64,000 nucleotides of DNA from the NCBI GenBank assembly GCA_036389155.1, contig DASVQN010000039.1:1-64000 (forward strand), written 5' to 3'. The DNA is from CADCVT01 sp036389155 (GTDB lineage: Bacteria; Actinomycetota; Thermoleophilia; Solirubrobacterales; Solirubrobacteraceae). The position numbers and the translations under genes were made by a program. This document shows, in pieces, positions 32,623-40,344 of the stretch (positions are counted from its first letter, which is position 1; each line of letters begins with the position of its first letter). Under the pieces are notes generated by a model that did no database searches, was not told the DNA's origin, and saw only the letters and a list, made by a program, of their open reading frames with translations.

Positions 32623-33731
32623 GGCTCCTCGAGGTGGAGGACCATCTCCTCCCCCTCGAGCACGACGTCGATCGGCTCGATGACGACCCGGCGCGGGCCT
32701 TCCTCGACCGCGCCGGCGACGGCCGCGCGCAAGCCGAGCGCGGACGCCTCGCGCACGACCGCGTCCGCTCCTTCCGCGCGGCAGTAGATCGCGAACCCCG
32801 CCCCCATGTTCAGCGTCGTGTACGCCTCGCGGTCCGACATCCCCGCCTGCTCGGCGAGGAACGCCAGGACGGGCGGCACGGGCGGCAGCGACCGGATGCG
32901 GTACGTGAGCGCCGAGCCGGTGCGCATGAGCTTGAGGAAGCCGTGGCCCGTCACGTGCGAGAGGTACGACACCGAGACGCCCGCCGCGAGCACCCGCGCG
33001 ACGAGCTCGGCGTAGACGATCGACGGGTCGAGGAGCGCGTGGCCGAAGTGCCGCCCGCCGGGGATCTCGGTCAACAGGCCGTCGGGCAGCTCCTCGGCCA
33101 CCTTGCGGGCCAGCGAGGCGCCGTTGGCGTGCAGCCCCGAGCTCTCCACGAGGACGATCGCGTCGTCGGGCGCGAGCGACTGGCCGAGGATGGGCTCGAG
33201 GCCCTCCGGCACGACGCCGACGGCCGCACCGGCCAGCTCGATCTCGGCCGGATCGACGAGCCCCGGAAGCGTCGGCGACTCGCCGCCGCCCCACGTGGCG
33301 CCGGCCGCCTCGCAGGCGCGCCGCCAGCCGTCGCGCAGCAGGTCGGCCCGCTCGCCCGCGTACCAGTCGCCCGAGCCCGTCGCGTAGTAGGCGTTGACGA
33401 CCAGCGGCGCCGCACCGACGCAGCACAGGTCGTTGACGATCGCCGCGACCGTGTCGTAGGCGACCGCGTCGAACCGGCTCTCCCCCGCCAGCTCCTCGTA
33501 CTGGCGCGCGATGATCGACTTCGTCCCCAGGCCCTCGACGACGAAGGCGAGGTTGGTGGAGCCGAGCGAGAACACGAACGCCGGCTGGCCGCGGGACGCG
33601 TCGAGCGCCTTGCCGCCGCGCCGCTCGAGCAGCGGCGACGTCGCCAGCGCCTGCGCGAGCGCCGCCCGCTTGGCCTCGTCGAGGACGTCGTAGTCGACCC
33701 CCGCCTGCCGGTAGGCGCTCTCGCCGCTCAC
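32619..33731 (-). CDS. PurM-like (AIR synthase-related) ATP-binding protein
   Basis: A 370-residue protein of the PurM/SelD/HypE fold. AYRQAGVDYDVLDEAKR, FVVEGLGTKSIIARQY, YDTVAAIVNDLCCVGAAPLVVNAYYATG and GGGESPTLPGLVDPAEIELAGAAVGVV follow PurM order, and the C-terminal half has SSGLHANGASLAR, VTGHGFLKLMR and LNMGAGFAIY. Several blocks deviate: DGVGTK is EGLGTK and GGETAEMPG is GGGESPTLPG. The gene lies outside any purine operon. It may be a second aminoimidazole ribotide synthase or a related enzyme with another substrate. The coupled cyclase gene downstream suggests a regulatory use. The true purM could be elsewhere. Confidence 0.7.
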   Translation of the reverse strand: MSGESAYRQAGVDYDVLDEAKRAALAQALATSPLLERRGGKALDASRGQPAFVFSLGSTNLAFVVEGLGTKSIIARQYEELAGESRFDAVAYDTVAAIVNDLCCVGAAPLVVNAYYATGSGDWYAGERADLLRDGWRRACEAAGATWGGGESPTLPGLVDPAEIELAGAAVGVVPEGLEPILGQSLAPDDAIVLVESSGLHANGASLARKVAEELPDGLLTEIPGGRHFGHALLDPSIVYAELVARVLAAGVSVSYLSHVTGHGFLKLMRTGSALTYRIRSLPPVPPVLAFLAEQAGMSDREAYTTLNMGAGFAIYCRAEGADAVVREASALGLRAAVAGAVEEGPRRVVIEPIDVVLEGEEMVLHLEEP

Positions 33732-33749
33732 CGGGTGATCGTACGACGA

Positions 33750-33775
33750 AGACCGGCGTCTCGCGACGCCGGTCT
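33750..33775. terminator. Hairpin between the PurM-like gene and the 33803 membrane gene
   Basis: AGACCGGCGTC (33750-33760) pairs exactly with GACGCCGGTCT (33765-33775) around a TCGC loop, an 11-bp stem. It lies just downstream of the leftward gene at 33803-34372 and 19 bases upstream of the PurM-like start, so it probably ends the former transcript. A true T-run is lacking (TCTTCG follows on the minus strand). Confidence 0.6.
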
Positions 33776-33802
33776 CCGGTCGGACGGGGCCTGCTGTGAG
33801 GC

Positions 33803-34372
33803 TCAGCTCACGGCAGTGGTCACGGAGCCGCGAGCCTTGGCCCCCTCCCGCTCCTCCTTGCGCACCGCCGGCGCACTCAGGAGGCGGAGCGTCAGGATCA
33901 GGAACCCGATGCCGCTGAGCAGGACGGCCGCGCCCATGACCATCGCGAACAGCGAGACCGACTCGGCGAAGTACGCGGTGTTCAGGGCCGTCGAGAGCGA
34001 GATCTGGTTCAGCCAGAGGTCGCGCTGCGGGTTGTTGATCGCGGTGCCGGCCTTCAGCCCGGCCTCGGCCTGCTCGTCGGCCACGGGCTTGCCGGTCTTC
34101 TTGTCGACCGCGCGGGGCAGCTGCGAGTACGTCTTGCCGCCGGTCGCCGCAAGCACGTGCTTGCGCGTGACCGCCGCGAACGCCTCGGCCTCCTTGCCGG
34201 TGTCGACCTTCTGGTTCGGGATCGTGCTGTCCGGCGTGCCGACGATCTGCTCACGCGCGAGGTCGTCGCGGACGCGGTCGCGCCCGTCGAGCCCGGTGTA
34301 GATCGAGCCGAGACCGAACGCGATGAGGATGATGCTGGCGGCGATTCCGCCGTAACGCTGGAGGCGCTGCAT
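33803..34372 (-). CDS. Two-helix membrane protein with long outer loop
   Basis: A 189-residue protein. TM1 is near the N-terminus (YGGIAASIILIAFGLGSIYTGL). A 110-residue polar loop (DRVRDDLAREQIVGTPDSTIP through the Asn-rich DLWLNQISLSTALNTAYF) follows, then TM2 (FAMVMGAAVLLSGIGFLILTLRLL) and a basic tail. The ATG at 34372 has a good Shine-Dalgarno sequence (AAGGAG) eight bases upstream, which fixes the start. The topology suits a sensor or envelope-spanning protein. No named family is recognised. Confidence 0.7.
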   Translation of the reverse strand: MQRLQRYGGIAASIILIAFGLGSIYTGLDGRDRVRDDLAREQIVGTPDSTIPNQKVDTGKEAEAFAAVTRKHVLAATGGKTYSQLPRAVDKKTGKPVADEQAEAGLKAGTAINNPQRDLWLNQISLSTALNTAYFAESVSLFAMVMGAAVLLSGIGFLILTLRLLSAPAVRKEEREGAKARGSVTTAVS

Positions 34373-34478
34373 GGTGTGCTCCTTGCACTTGTGACCTTGA
34401 CGCAAGTGAACCGGCGCGCCGGCCCCGCACAATCGGCCACCACCCGCAGACCCCTTTCGGGAAACCCGCAGTCGGGCA

Positions 34479-34484
34479 TAGGAT
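34479..34484 (+). promoter_or_regulatory. -10 element before the 34492 gene
   Basis: TAGGAT lies seven bases before the GTG at 34492, with no purine-rich ribosome site between. It is one of the start-proximal -10 elements that suggest leaderless transcription. Confidence 0.45.
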
Positions 34485-34491
34485 CCGCCCC

Positions 34492-35289
34492 GTGACCCAC
34501 CTCGCTCCTCGCGCTGCGCTGCTCGCGCTCGCGCTCACCCTCGCGGTGACCTCCCCCGCCGCCGCCCAGACGGACCAGATCGAGGCGGTCTGGTCGTTCA
34601 GCGGCGGCGAGATCGCCATCGACCGCCAGCCCGACGGCTCCTTCGTCGGCAGCGTCGTCAAGCCGACGACCCTCGCCCAGTGCGAGCACCCGAACGGCGA
34701 GAAGATCTGGACCGAGATCAAGGCCCAGCCCGACGGGCAGTACTTCGGCAAGCACCAGTACTTCAACAACGCGGACTGCTCCTACACGAACAAGGGCAAC
34801 ACCGCGTACCGCCTGCTGAAGACCCCGGAGGGCAAGACGTTCCTGCGCGTGTGCTTCAGCAAGCCGGAGAACCCCGAGCTGCAGCCGAGCATCGCCCCCG
34901 ACGGCACCGAGTCCAGCACGACGAACGACGGCTGCCGCGACTCGGACTTCGTCTCGGCGCTCCCGGCGACGCCGCCGAAGCTCGACGACATCGTCTCCCT
35001 CCCCAAGGAGACCAAGGGCTGCGCCAGCCGGCGCAAGTTCCCGATCCGCCTGAAGGAGCCGCCGGGCGACGCCCTGCTCAGCGCGAAGGTCACGCTGAAC
35101 GGCAAGAGCCTGAAGGTCGTCAAGAGCGCCGGGCGCCTGCGGTCGAGCGTCGACCTGCGCGGGCTGCCGAAGGGCCGCTACGCGCTGAAGATCGTCGCCA
35201 AGACCGCGCGCGGGAGGACGATCCAGGGCACGCGCCGCTACCGGACCTGCGGCAAGGTGCGGAGGATCGGCAAGGTCGGCCCGATCTGA
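34492..35289 (+). CDS. Secreted two-domain protein of unknown function
   Basis: A 265-residue exported protein with a signal peptide of about 25 residues ending at AAAQ. Residues 30-150 form a beta-rich domain (IEAVWSFSGGEIAIDRQPDG, QYFGKHQYFNN, FLRVCFSKP) reminiscent of DUF2147-like lipocalin folds. Residues 175-265 form a basic Ig-like tail (KFPIRLKEPPGDALLSAKVTLNGKSLKVV, RLRSSVDLRGLPKGRYALKIVAKT) of the type found at the end of the 1954-residue protein. It uses a GTG start behind a TAGGAT -10. The stop overlaps the proposed CTG start of the TlyA paralogue (CTGA). Confidence 0.65.
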   Translation: MTHLAPRAALLALALTLAVTSPAAAQTDQIEAVWSFSGGEIAIDRQPDGSFVGSVVKPTTLAQCEHPNGEKIWTEIKAQPDGQYFGKHQYFNNADCSYTNKGNTAYRLLKTPEGKTFLRVCFSKPENPELQPSIAPDGTESSTTNDGCRDSDFVSALPATPPKLDDIVSLPKETKGCASRRKFPIRLKEPPGDALLSAKVTLNGKSLKVVKSAGRLRSSVDLRGLPKGRYALKIVAKTARGRTIQGTRRYRTCGKVRRIGKVGPI

Positions 35290-36008
35290 GCCCGGCGCAG
35301 CGCAGGCCGCTGGCGCGCGAGGTCGCGCGCCGGTGGCCCGACCGCGCCGGCGAGGCGGAGGAGCTGATCGCCGCGGGGGCCGTCCACGTCGACGGCCTCC
35401 CGGCGACGAACCCGCGCTCGCTGGTCGACGCCGGGGCCTCGGTGCGGATCGTGGACCCGCGACCGCTCCGCGGGCGCGTCAAGCTCGCGGCCGCGCTGGA
35501 GCGGTTCGCGGTCGACGCGCGGGACGCGGTCGCGCTCGACGCCGGCGCCGCGGCCGGCGGCTTCGTGCAGGCGCTGCTCGACGCCGGCGCGCGCCGCGTC
35601 TACGCCGTCGAGGCGGGGTTCGGGCAGCTGCTCGGCTCGCTGGCGCAGGACGAGCGCGTCGTGAGCCTCGAGCGCGTGAACGTCGGCGCGCTGGACCGCA
35701 CGCTCGTCCCCGAGCCGCTGGACCTCGTCTCGCTCGACGTCGGCTACCTGCCGCTGGCGACGGCGGCGCCGCAGCTCGGCGTCCTCGACTTCGCGGCCGG
35801 CGCGCAGCTCGTCGCGCTCGTCAAGCCCAAGGACGAGCTCGGCCTCGGCGAGCTGCCGGCCGACGCCGACGCGGCGGTGGACGAGGCGCTCGCGCGCGCG
35901 AGCGCGGGGATCAGCGTCGCGGGCTGGGAGGTCGTCGCGACGATGCGCTCGCCGGTGACCGGCTCACGCGGGGCGGTCGAGGCGTTCGTCCACGCGCGCC
36001 GTCCGTAG
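35286..36008 (+). CDS. Divergent TlyA paralogue (S4 plus FtsJ-type methyltransferase)
   Basis: About 240 residues, homologous along its length to the canonical TlyA at 3789-4568. The S4 part is LAREVARRWPDRAGEAEELIAAGAVHVDG. RVKLAAALERF, VALDAGAAAGGFVQALLDAG (SAM loop), VSLDVGYLPLA, LVALVKPKDEL and GSRGAVEAFVHAR replace the TlyA motifs and keep the K-D-K-E positions. No ATG, GTG or TTG occurs near the domain start; the best candidate is CTG at 35286, overlapping the previous stop (CTGA). Either a CTG start or a small start-site loss is implied. The target RNA is probably different from TlyA's. Its end overlaps the convergent hydrolase by 45 bases. Confidence 0.75.
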   Translation: MSPAQRRPLAREVARRWPDRAGEAEELIAAGAVHVDGLPATNPRSLVDAGASVRIVDPRPLRGRVKLAAALERFAVDARDAVALDAGAAAGGFVQALLDAGARRVYAVEAGFGQLLGSLAQDERVVSLERVNVGALDRTLVPEPLDLVSLDVGYLPLATAAPQLGVLDFAAGAQLVALVKPKDELGLGELPADADAAVDEALARASAGISVAGWEVVATMRSPVTGSRGAVEAFVHARRP

Positions 36009-36953
36009 CGGCGGCGCGACGTGCTCGAGCGCCTCGCCGAGGCCGCGGTGGAAGCGCCGCGGCGTCGTCGCGGGCGCCAGGTGGTCGGACTGGATCTCCA
36101 CCATCGGCGCGTTCAGCCGCTCGGCCAGCGCGCGCTGCATGGTCGGCGGGACGAGCAGGTCCATGGTGCACACGAGCACGGCCGCGGGAACGGTCACGTC
36201 CCCGACCCACTCACGGCTGTCGAAGCGCCCGATGTCCCGGCCGGCCTCGGCGATGTCCTCCGGCGCGCCGCGCCGCAGCTCCCCCACCACCCAGGCCGTG
36301 GTGGCCGGGTCGCCGCGCGTGATCTGCTCGACGACCGAGATCCACGCCCACTTCGGCGCCAGCCGCAGCCCGAGCTGGAAGAAGCTCATCGAGTACCAGA
36401 CGGCCTGCATGATCGGGCTCGACCTGAACTCCGAGCTCGTGGCGCACAGGACGACGCCGCGCAGCAGCTCGGAGTGGCGCAGGGCGAGGATCTGCGCGAT
36501 CGCCCCGCCCATCGAGTAGCCGACCGCGACGACCGGGCCGGCGTCCAGGTGGCGGACGAGCGCGGCCGCGTCCTCGGCGCACTCGTCGAGGCGGAACGGC
36601 GTCATCGGCCGCGTGCCGCGGCCGTGGCCGCGCGCGTCGAGCGCGATCACGCGCCAGCCGTCGGCCTGCAGCCAGCGCCAGGTGCGGAACCAGTGCGGGT
36701 CCGACGGGACCATCCACCCGTGCAGCAGGAGGATCGTCCCCTTCGAGCGACGCTTGTTCGGCGGCGGGCCGGTGTCGCGCCAGAACAGGTGCCCATGCCC
36801 CTCGACCTCCTGCACGAAGCCGGGCGGCAGCGGCGGCCGGGGCTCGTCGAGGAACGTGCCGCCGCCGCGCAGGAACGGCAGCAGGACGCGGGGCTCGGCC
36901 GCGAAGGCCCCGAGCGCCTCCGCGTAGCCGCGGGCGGTCCTCAGCATCTCCAC
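35964..36953 (-). CDS. Alpha/beta hydrolase
   Basis: A 329-residue alpha/beta hydrolase-fold enzyme. ILLLHGWMVPSD carries the oxyanion HG motif, VVAVGYSMGGAIAQILA the nucleophile serine, VCTMDLLVPPTMQ the acid and IQSDHLAPATTP the catalytic histidine. The order is complete. Substrate unknown; the arrangement resembles epoxide hydrolase or lipase-like members. A GTG at 36953 starts the ORF; an ATG two codons in is an alternative. It ends inside the TlyA paralogue on the other strand. No signal peptide, so cytoplasmic. Confidence 0.87.
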   Translation of the reverse strand: MEMLRTARGYAEALGAFAAEPRVLLPFLRGGGTFLDEPRPPLPPGFVQEVEGHGHLFWRDTGPPPNKRRSKGTILLLHGWMVPSDPHWFRTWRWLQADGWRVIALDARGHGRGTRPMTPFRLDECAEDAAALVRHLDAGPVVAVGYSMGGAIAQILALRHSELLRGVVLCATSSEFRSSPIMQAVWYSMSFFQLGLRLAPKWAWISVVEQITRGDPATTAWVVGELRRGAPEDIAEAGRDIGRFDSREWVGDVTVPAAVLVCTMDLLVPPTMQRALAERLNAPMVEIQSDHLAPATTPRRFHRGLGEALEHVAPPLRTARVDERLDRPA

Positions 36954-37019
36954 GCCGCGGAACGTACAGGCACGGGCGGCGGCTCAGCCCCGCTTGCCCG
37001 CGCGCCTTACGATGTCGGC

Positions 37020-37376
37020 GTGCCACGTTTCCACAACCTCTGGATCGTCGAGGCCGAGCTCGAGGTGCGCAATCCCACGCCGGGCGACGACCCGCGCGGC
37101 CAGCGGATCTTCGACGCGCTCCTGCTCTACGCGAGCGACGACACCGAGCCCTATCCCGTCCAGTGCCAGCGCAGCGACGACGGGTGGGTCGAGATCACGT
37201 TCCCGGTCTTCGCCGCCACGCGGCTGGCCGCGGTCGCGGCGGGCTCCACGCTGCTGGCCGAGGCCTGCGCGCGGGCCGGCATCGAGGTCGGGATCGTCCG
37301 CCTGACCGCCGGCGAGAGCGCGAACGAGATCGAGGACTACCGGGACCGCTTCAAGCAGATGGAGTCGTCGCAGTAG
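37020..37376 (+). CDS. Conserved hypothetical soluble protein
   Basis: A 118-residue protein from a GTG start (VPRFHNLWIVEAELEVRNPTPGDD, later DGWVEITFPVFAATRLAAVAAGSTLLAEACARAGIEVGIVRL). It has an alternating strand/helix pattern typical of small ferredoxin-like folds. No motif allows a function call. A -10-like TACGAT at 37008-37013 lies six bases before the GTG with no ribosome site, another likely leaderless start. It is convergent with pepP, which ends seven bases away, and marks the right boundary of the accessory region. Confidence 0.6.
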   Translation: MPRFHNLWIVEAELEVRNPTPGDDPRGQRIFDALLLYASDDTEPYPVQCQRSDDGWVEITFPVFAATRLAAVAAGSTLLAEACARAGIEVGIVRLTAGESANEIEDYRDRFKQMESSQ

Positions 37377-37382
37377 CGACGG

Positions 37383-38453
37383 TCATCCGACGGTCGTCAG
37401 CTCCTTCGGCAGCGAGCTGAGCACCTCGTGCCCGTCCTCGGTGACGGCGACGAGGTCCTCGATGCGCACGCCGACCTGGCCCGGGAGGTAGACGCCCGGC
37501 TCGACGGTGACGACGTGGCCGGCCTGCAGCGCGGTGTCGCCCTGCTTGGACAGCCGGGGCTCCTCGTGGACGTCGAGGCCGACGCCGTGACCCAGGCCGT
37601 GCCCGAAGTGCTCGGCGTGCCCGGCCTCGTCGATGATCTGCCGGGCGATCGCGTCGACCTCCCGGCCGAGCGGCCCCGGCCCCACCGCGGCGAGCGCCTC
37701 GAGCTGGGCGTGGAGGACGAGCGCGTAGACCGCGCGGTCGCGCGCGTCGACGTCGCCCGTCGCGACCGTGCGGGTGCAGTCCGACGCGTAGCCGTCCTTC
37801 TGCGCGCCGAAGTCGATGACGACGAGGGTGTCCGCGGGGATGGGGACGTCGCGCGGGGAGGCGTGCGGCAGCGCGCCGTGCTCGCCGGCCGCGACGATCG
37901 GCGGGAAGGAGACGCCCTCGGCGCCGCGGCGGCGCATCGCCACCTCGAGGTCCAGCGCGACGTCGCGCTCGGTCCGCCCCACGATGCCGCCCTCGAGCAC
38001 GACCTCGGTGAACGCCTCGTCGGCGATCTTCGCCGTGGCGCGGATCAGCTCGATCTCCTCGGGCGTCTTGACGAGCCGCAGCTCCTCGACGATCCCGCCC
38101 GCGGCGACCAGCTCGACGTCGTCGCCGACGAGCTGGGCCAGGCGCGCGTGGTGCTTGACCGTCAGGTGGTCGTCGGCGAAGCCGAGCCTGCCCGGCAGCC
38201 CGCCCTCGGCGGCGCGGGCGAGCAGGTCGGTGGCGATCTCGGCCTCCCCCCACTCCTCGGGCACCTGCTCGCGCGACTGGACCAGGTAGCGGAAGTCGGT
38301 GAGGAAGCGGCGGATGCCCGGGCCGACCACCGCGGCGCCGTTCGAGCCCGTGAAGCCGGTCAGCCAGCGCAGGTTCATCGGGTCCGCGACGAGGAGCGCG
38401 TCGAGCTCGCGCTCGCGCAGCACCGCGTCGACGCTCTCGGCGCGCGCGGTCAC
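37383..38453 (-). CDS. pepP: Xaa-Pro aminopeptidase (M24 family)
   Basis: A 356-residue cytoplasmic metallopeptidase that removes N-terminal residues before proline. The creatinase-like N-domain (residues 1-120) precedes the pita-bread domain with the five metal ligands: VIDFGAQKDGYASDCTRTV (two Asp), HGLGHGVGLDVHE (His), TVEPGVYLPG (Glu) and GVRIEDLV (Glu). The GTG start overlaps the aroQ stop (GTGA). In related genomes efp follows directly; here 23 kb of other genes intervene. The peptidase/EF-P neighbourhood is thematically linked through proline. Confidence 0.94.
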   Translation of the reverse strand: MTARAESVDAVLRERELDALLVADPMNLRWLTGFTGSNGAAVVGPGIRRFLTDFRYLVQSREQVPEEWGEAEIATDLLARAAEGGLPGRLGFADDHLTVKHHARLAQLVGDDVELVAAGGIVEELRLVKTPEEIELIRATAKIADEAFTEVVLEGGIVGRTERDVALDLEVAMRRRGAEGVSFPPIVAAGEHGALPHASPRDVPIPADTLVVIDFGAQKDGYASDCTRTVATGDVDARDRAVYALVLHAQLEALAAVGPGPLGREVDAIARQIIDEAGHAEHFGHGLGHGVGLDVHEEPRLSKQGDTALQAGHVVTVEPGVYLPGQVGVRIEDLVAVTEDGHEVLSSLPKELTTVG

Positions 38454-38887
38454 GCGAGCTGCTCCTTGACGACGTCCATCGCCTCCCGATACCCGTCGGG
38501 GCCCTTCCCGCTCACGGTCGCCACGCAGACCTCGCGAATCACCGAGTGGCGCCGGAACTCCTCGCGGCTCATCACATCCGACAGATGGACCTCCACGGCG
38601 GGCAGCGCGGCGAGCTCGAGGGCGTCGCGGATGGCGTAGGAGTAGTGCGTCCACGCACCGGGGTTGAGCACGATCGCGTCGGCCAGGCCCTCGAGGCGGT
38701 GCAGGTGCTCGACGAACGCGCCCTCGTGGTTCGTGTGGAAGAAGCGCGGCTCCAGGCCCGCCTCCCGTGCGAGCCGGTCGATGCGCGTCTCGAGGGCCTC
38801 GAAGCTCATGCCGCCGTAGATCTCCGGGTTGCGGCGCCCGAGCTGGTCGAGGTTGACCCCGTGCATGACCTCGACGCGGTTTCTCAT
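38450..38887 (-). CDS. aroQ: Type II 3-dehydroquinate dehydratase
   Basis: Third enzyme of the shikimate pathway, class II (dodecameric) type, 145 residues. MHGVNLDQLGRRNPEIYGG carries the catalytic tyrosine loop, FFHTNHEG the Asn/His region, VLNPGAWTHYSYAIRDAL the second His-containing segment, and EVHLSDVMSREEFRRHSV the substrate-binding part. The ATG at 38887 overlaps the aroKB stop (ATGA), and the end overlaps pepP. Certain. Confidence 0.95.
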   Translation of the reverse strand: MRNRVEVMHGVNLDQLGRRNPEIYGGMSFEALETRIDRLAREAGLEPRFFHTNHEGAFVEHLHRLEGLADAIVLNPGAWTHYSYAIRDALELAALPAVEVHLSDVMSREEFRRHSVIREVCVATVSGKGPDGYREAMDVVKEQLA

Positions 38888-40344
38888 GGCCGCAACTCTT
38901 CCACGGCCGCGCGCAGGGCGGCGTCGCCGACGACGTGGCCGTGGCTGACGTCGCCGGGCTCGGCGAGGAGGACGAACGGGATGCTGCCGCCCGTGCGCTT
39001 CTTGTCGCGGCGCGCGACCTCGACGACGGCGTCGACGTCGGGGTCGATCGTCGTCGGGAGGCCCTGGGCGGCCAGCAGCTCGGCCACCTGCGCGCGCAGC
39101 GCGTCCTGGCCGGACAGGCGCAGCGCGGCGAGCAGCCCGAGCCCGACGGCGGCGCCGTGATGGAGACCCTTCGCGACGATCTCCAGCGCATGGCCGACGG
39201 TGTGGCCGAGGTTCAGCACCTGGCGCCGCCCGCCGTCGCGCTCGTCCTGGCCGACCACCGACACCTTCGTCCGCGCGCAGGCGAAGATGACGTCCTCGTC
39301 GACCTCGGCGCCGCTCGCGACGCGCTCCCAGAGCCACCCGCCGGCGATGAGGGCGGTCTTCACCACCTCGGCGTACCCCTCCGCGCGCAGCTCCGGCGGG
39401 AGCGTCTCGAGCGTCTCCACGTCGGCGAGCACCGCGAGCGGCTGGTGGTAGGCGCCCACGTAGTTCTTCGCCTCCGGCAGGTTGACCGCCGTCTTGCCGC
39501 CGATCGCCGCGTCGACCATCGCGAGCAGCGTCGTCGGGACCTGGACGATCGGGATGCCGCGCTGATAGGTCGCCGCGCAGAACCCCGCGAGATCGGTGAC
39601 GCATCCGCCGCCGACCGCGCGGACGTGGTCGCCGCGCGTGACCGCGTCGCGGACGAGGGACCGCCAGAGCCGCTCGGCGACCGCGAGCGTCTTCGCGGAC
39701 TCGCCGGCCGGCGCGAGGAAGTCGGCGGAGGGAGCCCAGAGCGGCGCGACCTGCTCGTCGCTCACGACGAACGCGCGGCCGGGGGCGCCGACGTCGAGGT
39801 CGCGGATGCCGCGCCCGACGATCACGGGGTACTCGCTCGCCCCCGCCTTCGCCCACACCGCGCGGGCGCCCTCGGGCACGAGCCGCGCCGCGTCGCGCGC
39901 GGCGCCGCGCCGGGCGGGGACGATCACGTGCGCGACCGACTCGTACAGGGCGCGGCGGCGGGCGTGCAGCGCGTCGAAGGTGGGCCGGTGGCGCGCCAGC
40001 GGGCGGCCGCTGTCCTTGACGCGCGTCCACGCGACGTCGGGGTCCACGTCGAGCAGCACGACGCGGTGGCCGCGCAGCGCCTCGCGCACGCGCGCGGACT
40101 CGACGGAGCCGCCGCCGAGCGCGAGGACGGCAGGAGCGCCGCGCTCGAGCAGCTCCAGCACCAGCTCCTCCTCGCGCCGGCGGAACTCCTCCTCGCCGTG
40201 CTCGGCGAAGAACGCCTCGATCGACGTCCCGAGCCGCTCGGCGAGCAGCACGTCGGCGTCGGCGGCCTCGACTCCGAGCTCGGCGGCCAGCTCGCGGGCG
40301 GCGGTCGACTTCCCGGCGCCCATGAAGCCGACGAGGACGATCAA
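38884..40344 (-). CDS. aroKB: Fused shikimate kinase / 3-dehydroquinate synthase
   Basis: One uninterrupted 486-residue frame holds two shikimate-pathway enzymes. Residues 1-155 are shikimate kinase: Walker A GFMGAGKST (6-14), DADVLLAERLG, LALGGGSVES and the lid RPLARHRPTF. Residues about 160-486 are 3-dehydroquinate synthase: SDEQVAP, DLAGFCAATYQRGIPIVQVPTTLLAMVDAAIGGKTAVN, YAEVVKTALI and NLGHTVGHALE. The order in the polypeptide (kinase first) is reverse to the pathway steps. The TTG start overlaps the aroC stop (TTGA); the next in-frame ATG would cut the P-loop. In many actinobacteria the two are separate adjacent genes. Confidence 0.92.
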   Translation of the reverse strand: MIVLVGFMGAGKSTAARELAAELGVEAADADVLLAERLGTSIEAFFAEHGEEEFRRREEELVLELLERGAPAVLALGGGSVESARVREALRGHRVVLLDVDPDVAWTRVKDSGRPLARHRPTFDALHARRRALYESVAHVIVPARRGAARDAARLVPEGARAVWAKAGASEYPVIVGRGIRDLDVGAPGRAFVVSDEQVAPLWAPSADFLAPAGESAKTLAVAERLWRSLVRDAVTRGDHVRAVGGGCVTDLAGFCAATYQRGIPIVQVPTTLLAMVDAAIGGKTAVNLPEAKNYVGAYHQPLAVLADVETLETLPPELRAEGYAEVVKTALIAGGWLWERVASGAEVDEDVIFACARTKVSVVGQDERDGGRRQVLNLGHTVGHALEIVAKGLHHGAAVGLGLLAALRLSGQDALRAQVAELLAAQGLPTTIDPDVDAVVEVARRDKKRTGGSIPFVLLAEPGDVSHGHVVGDAALRAAVEELRP

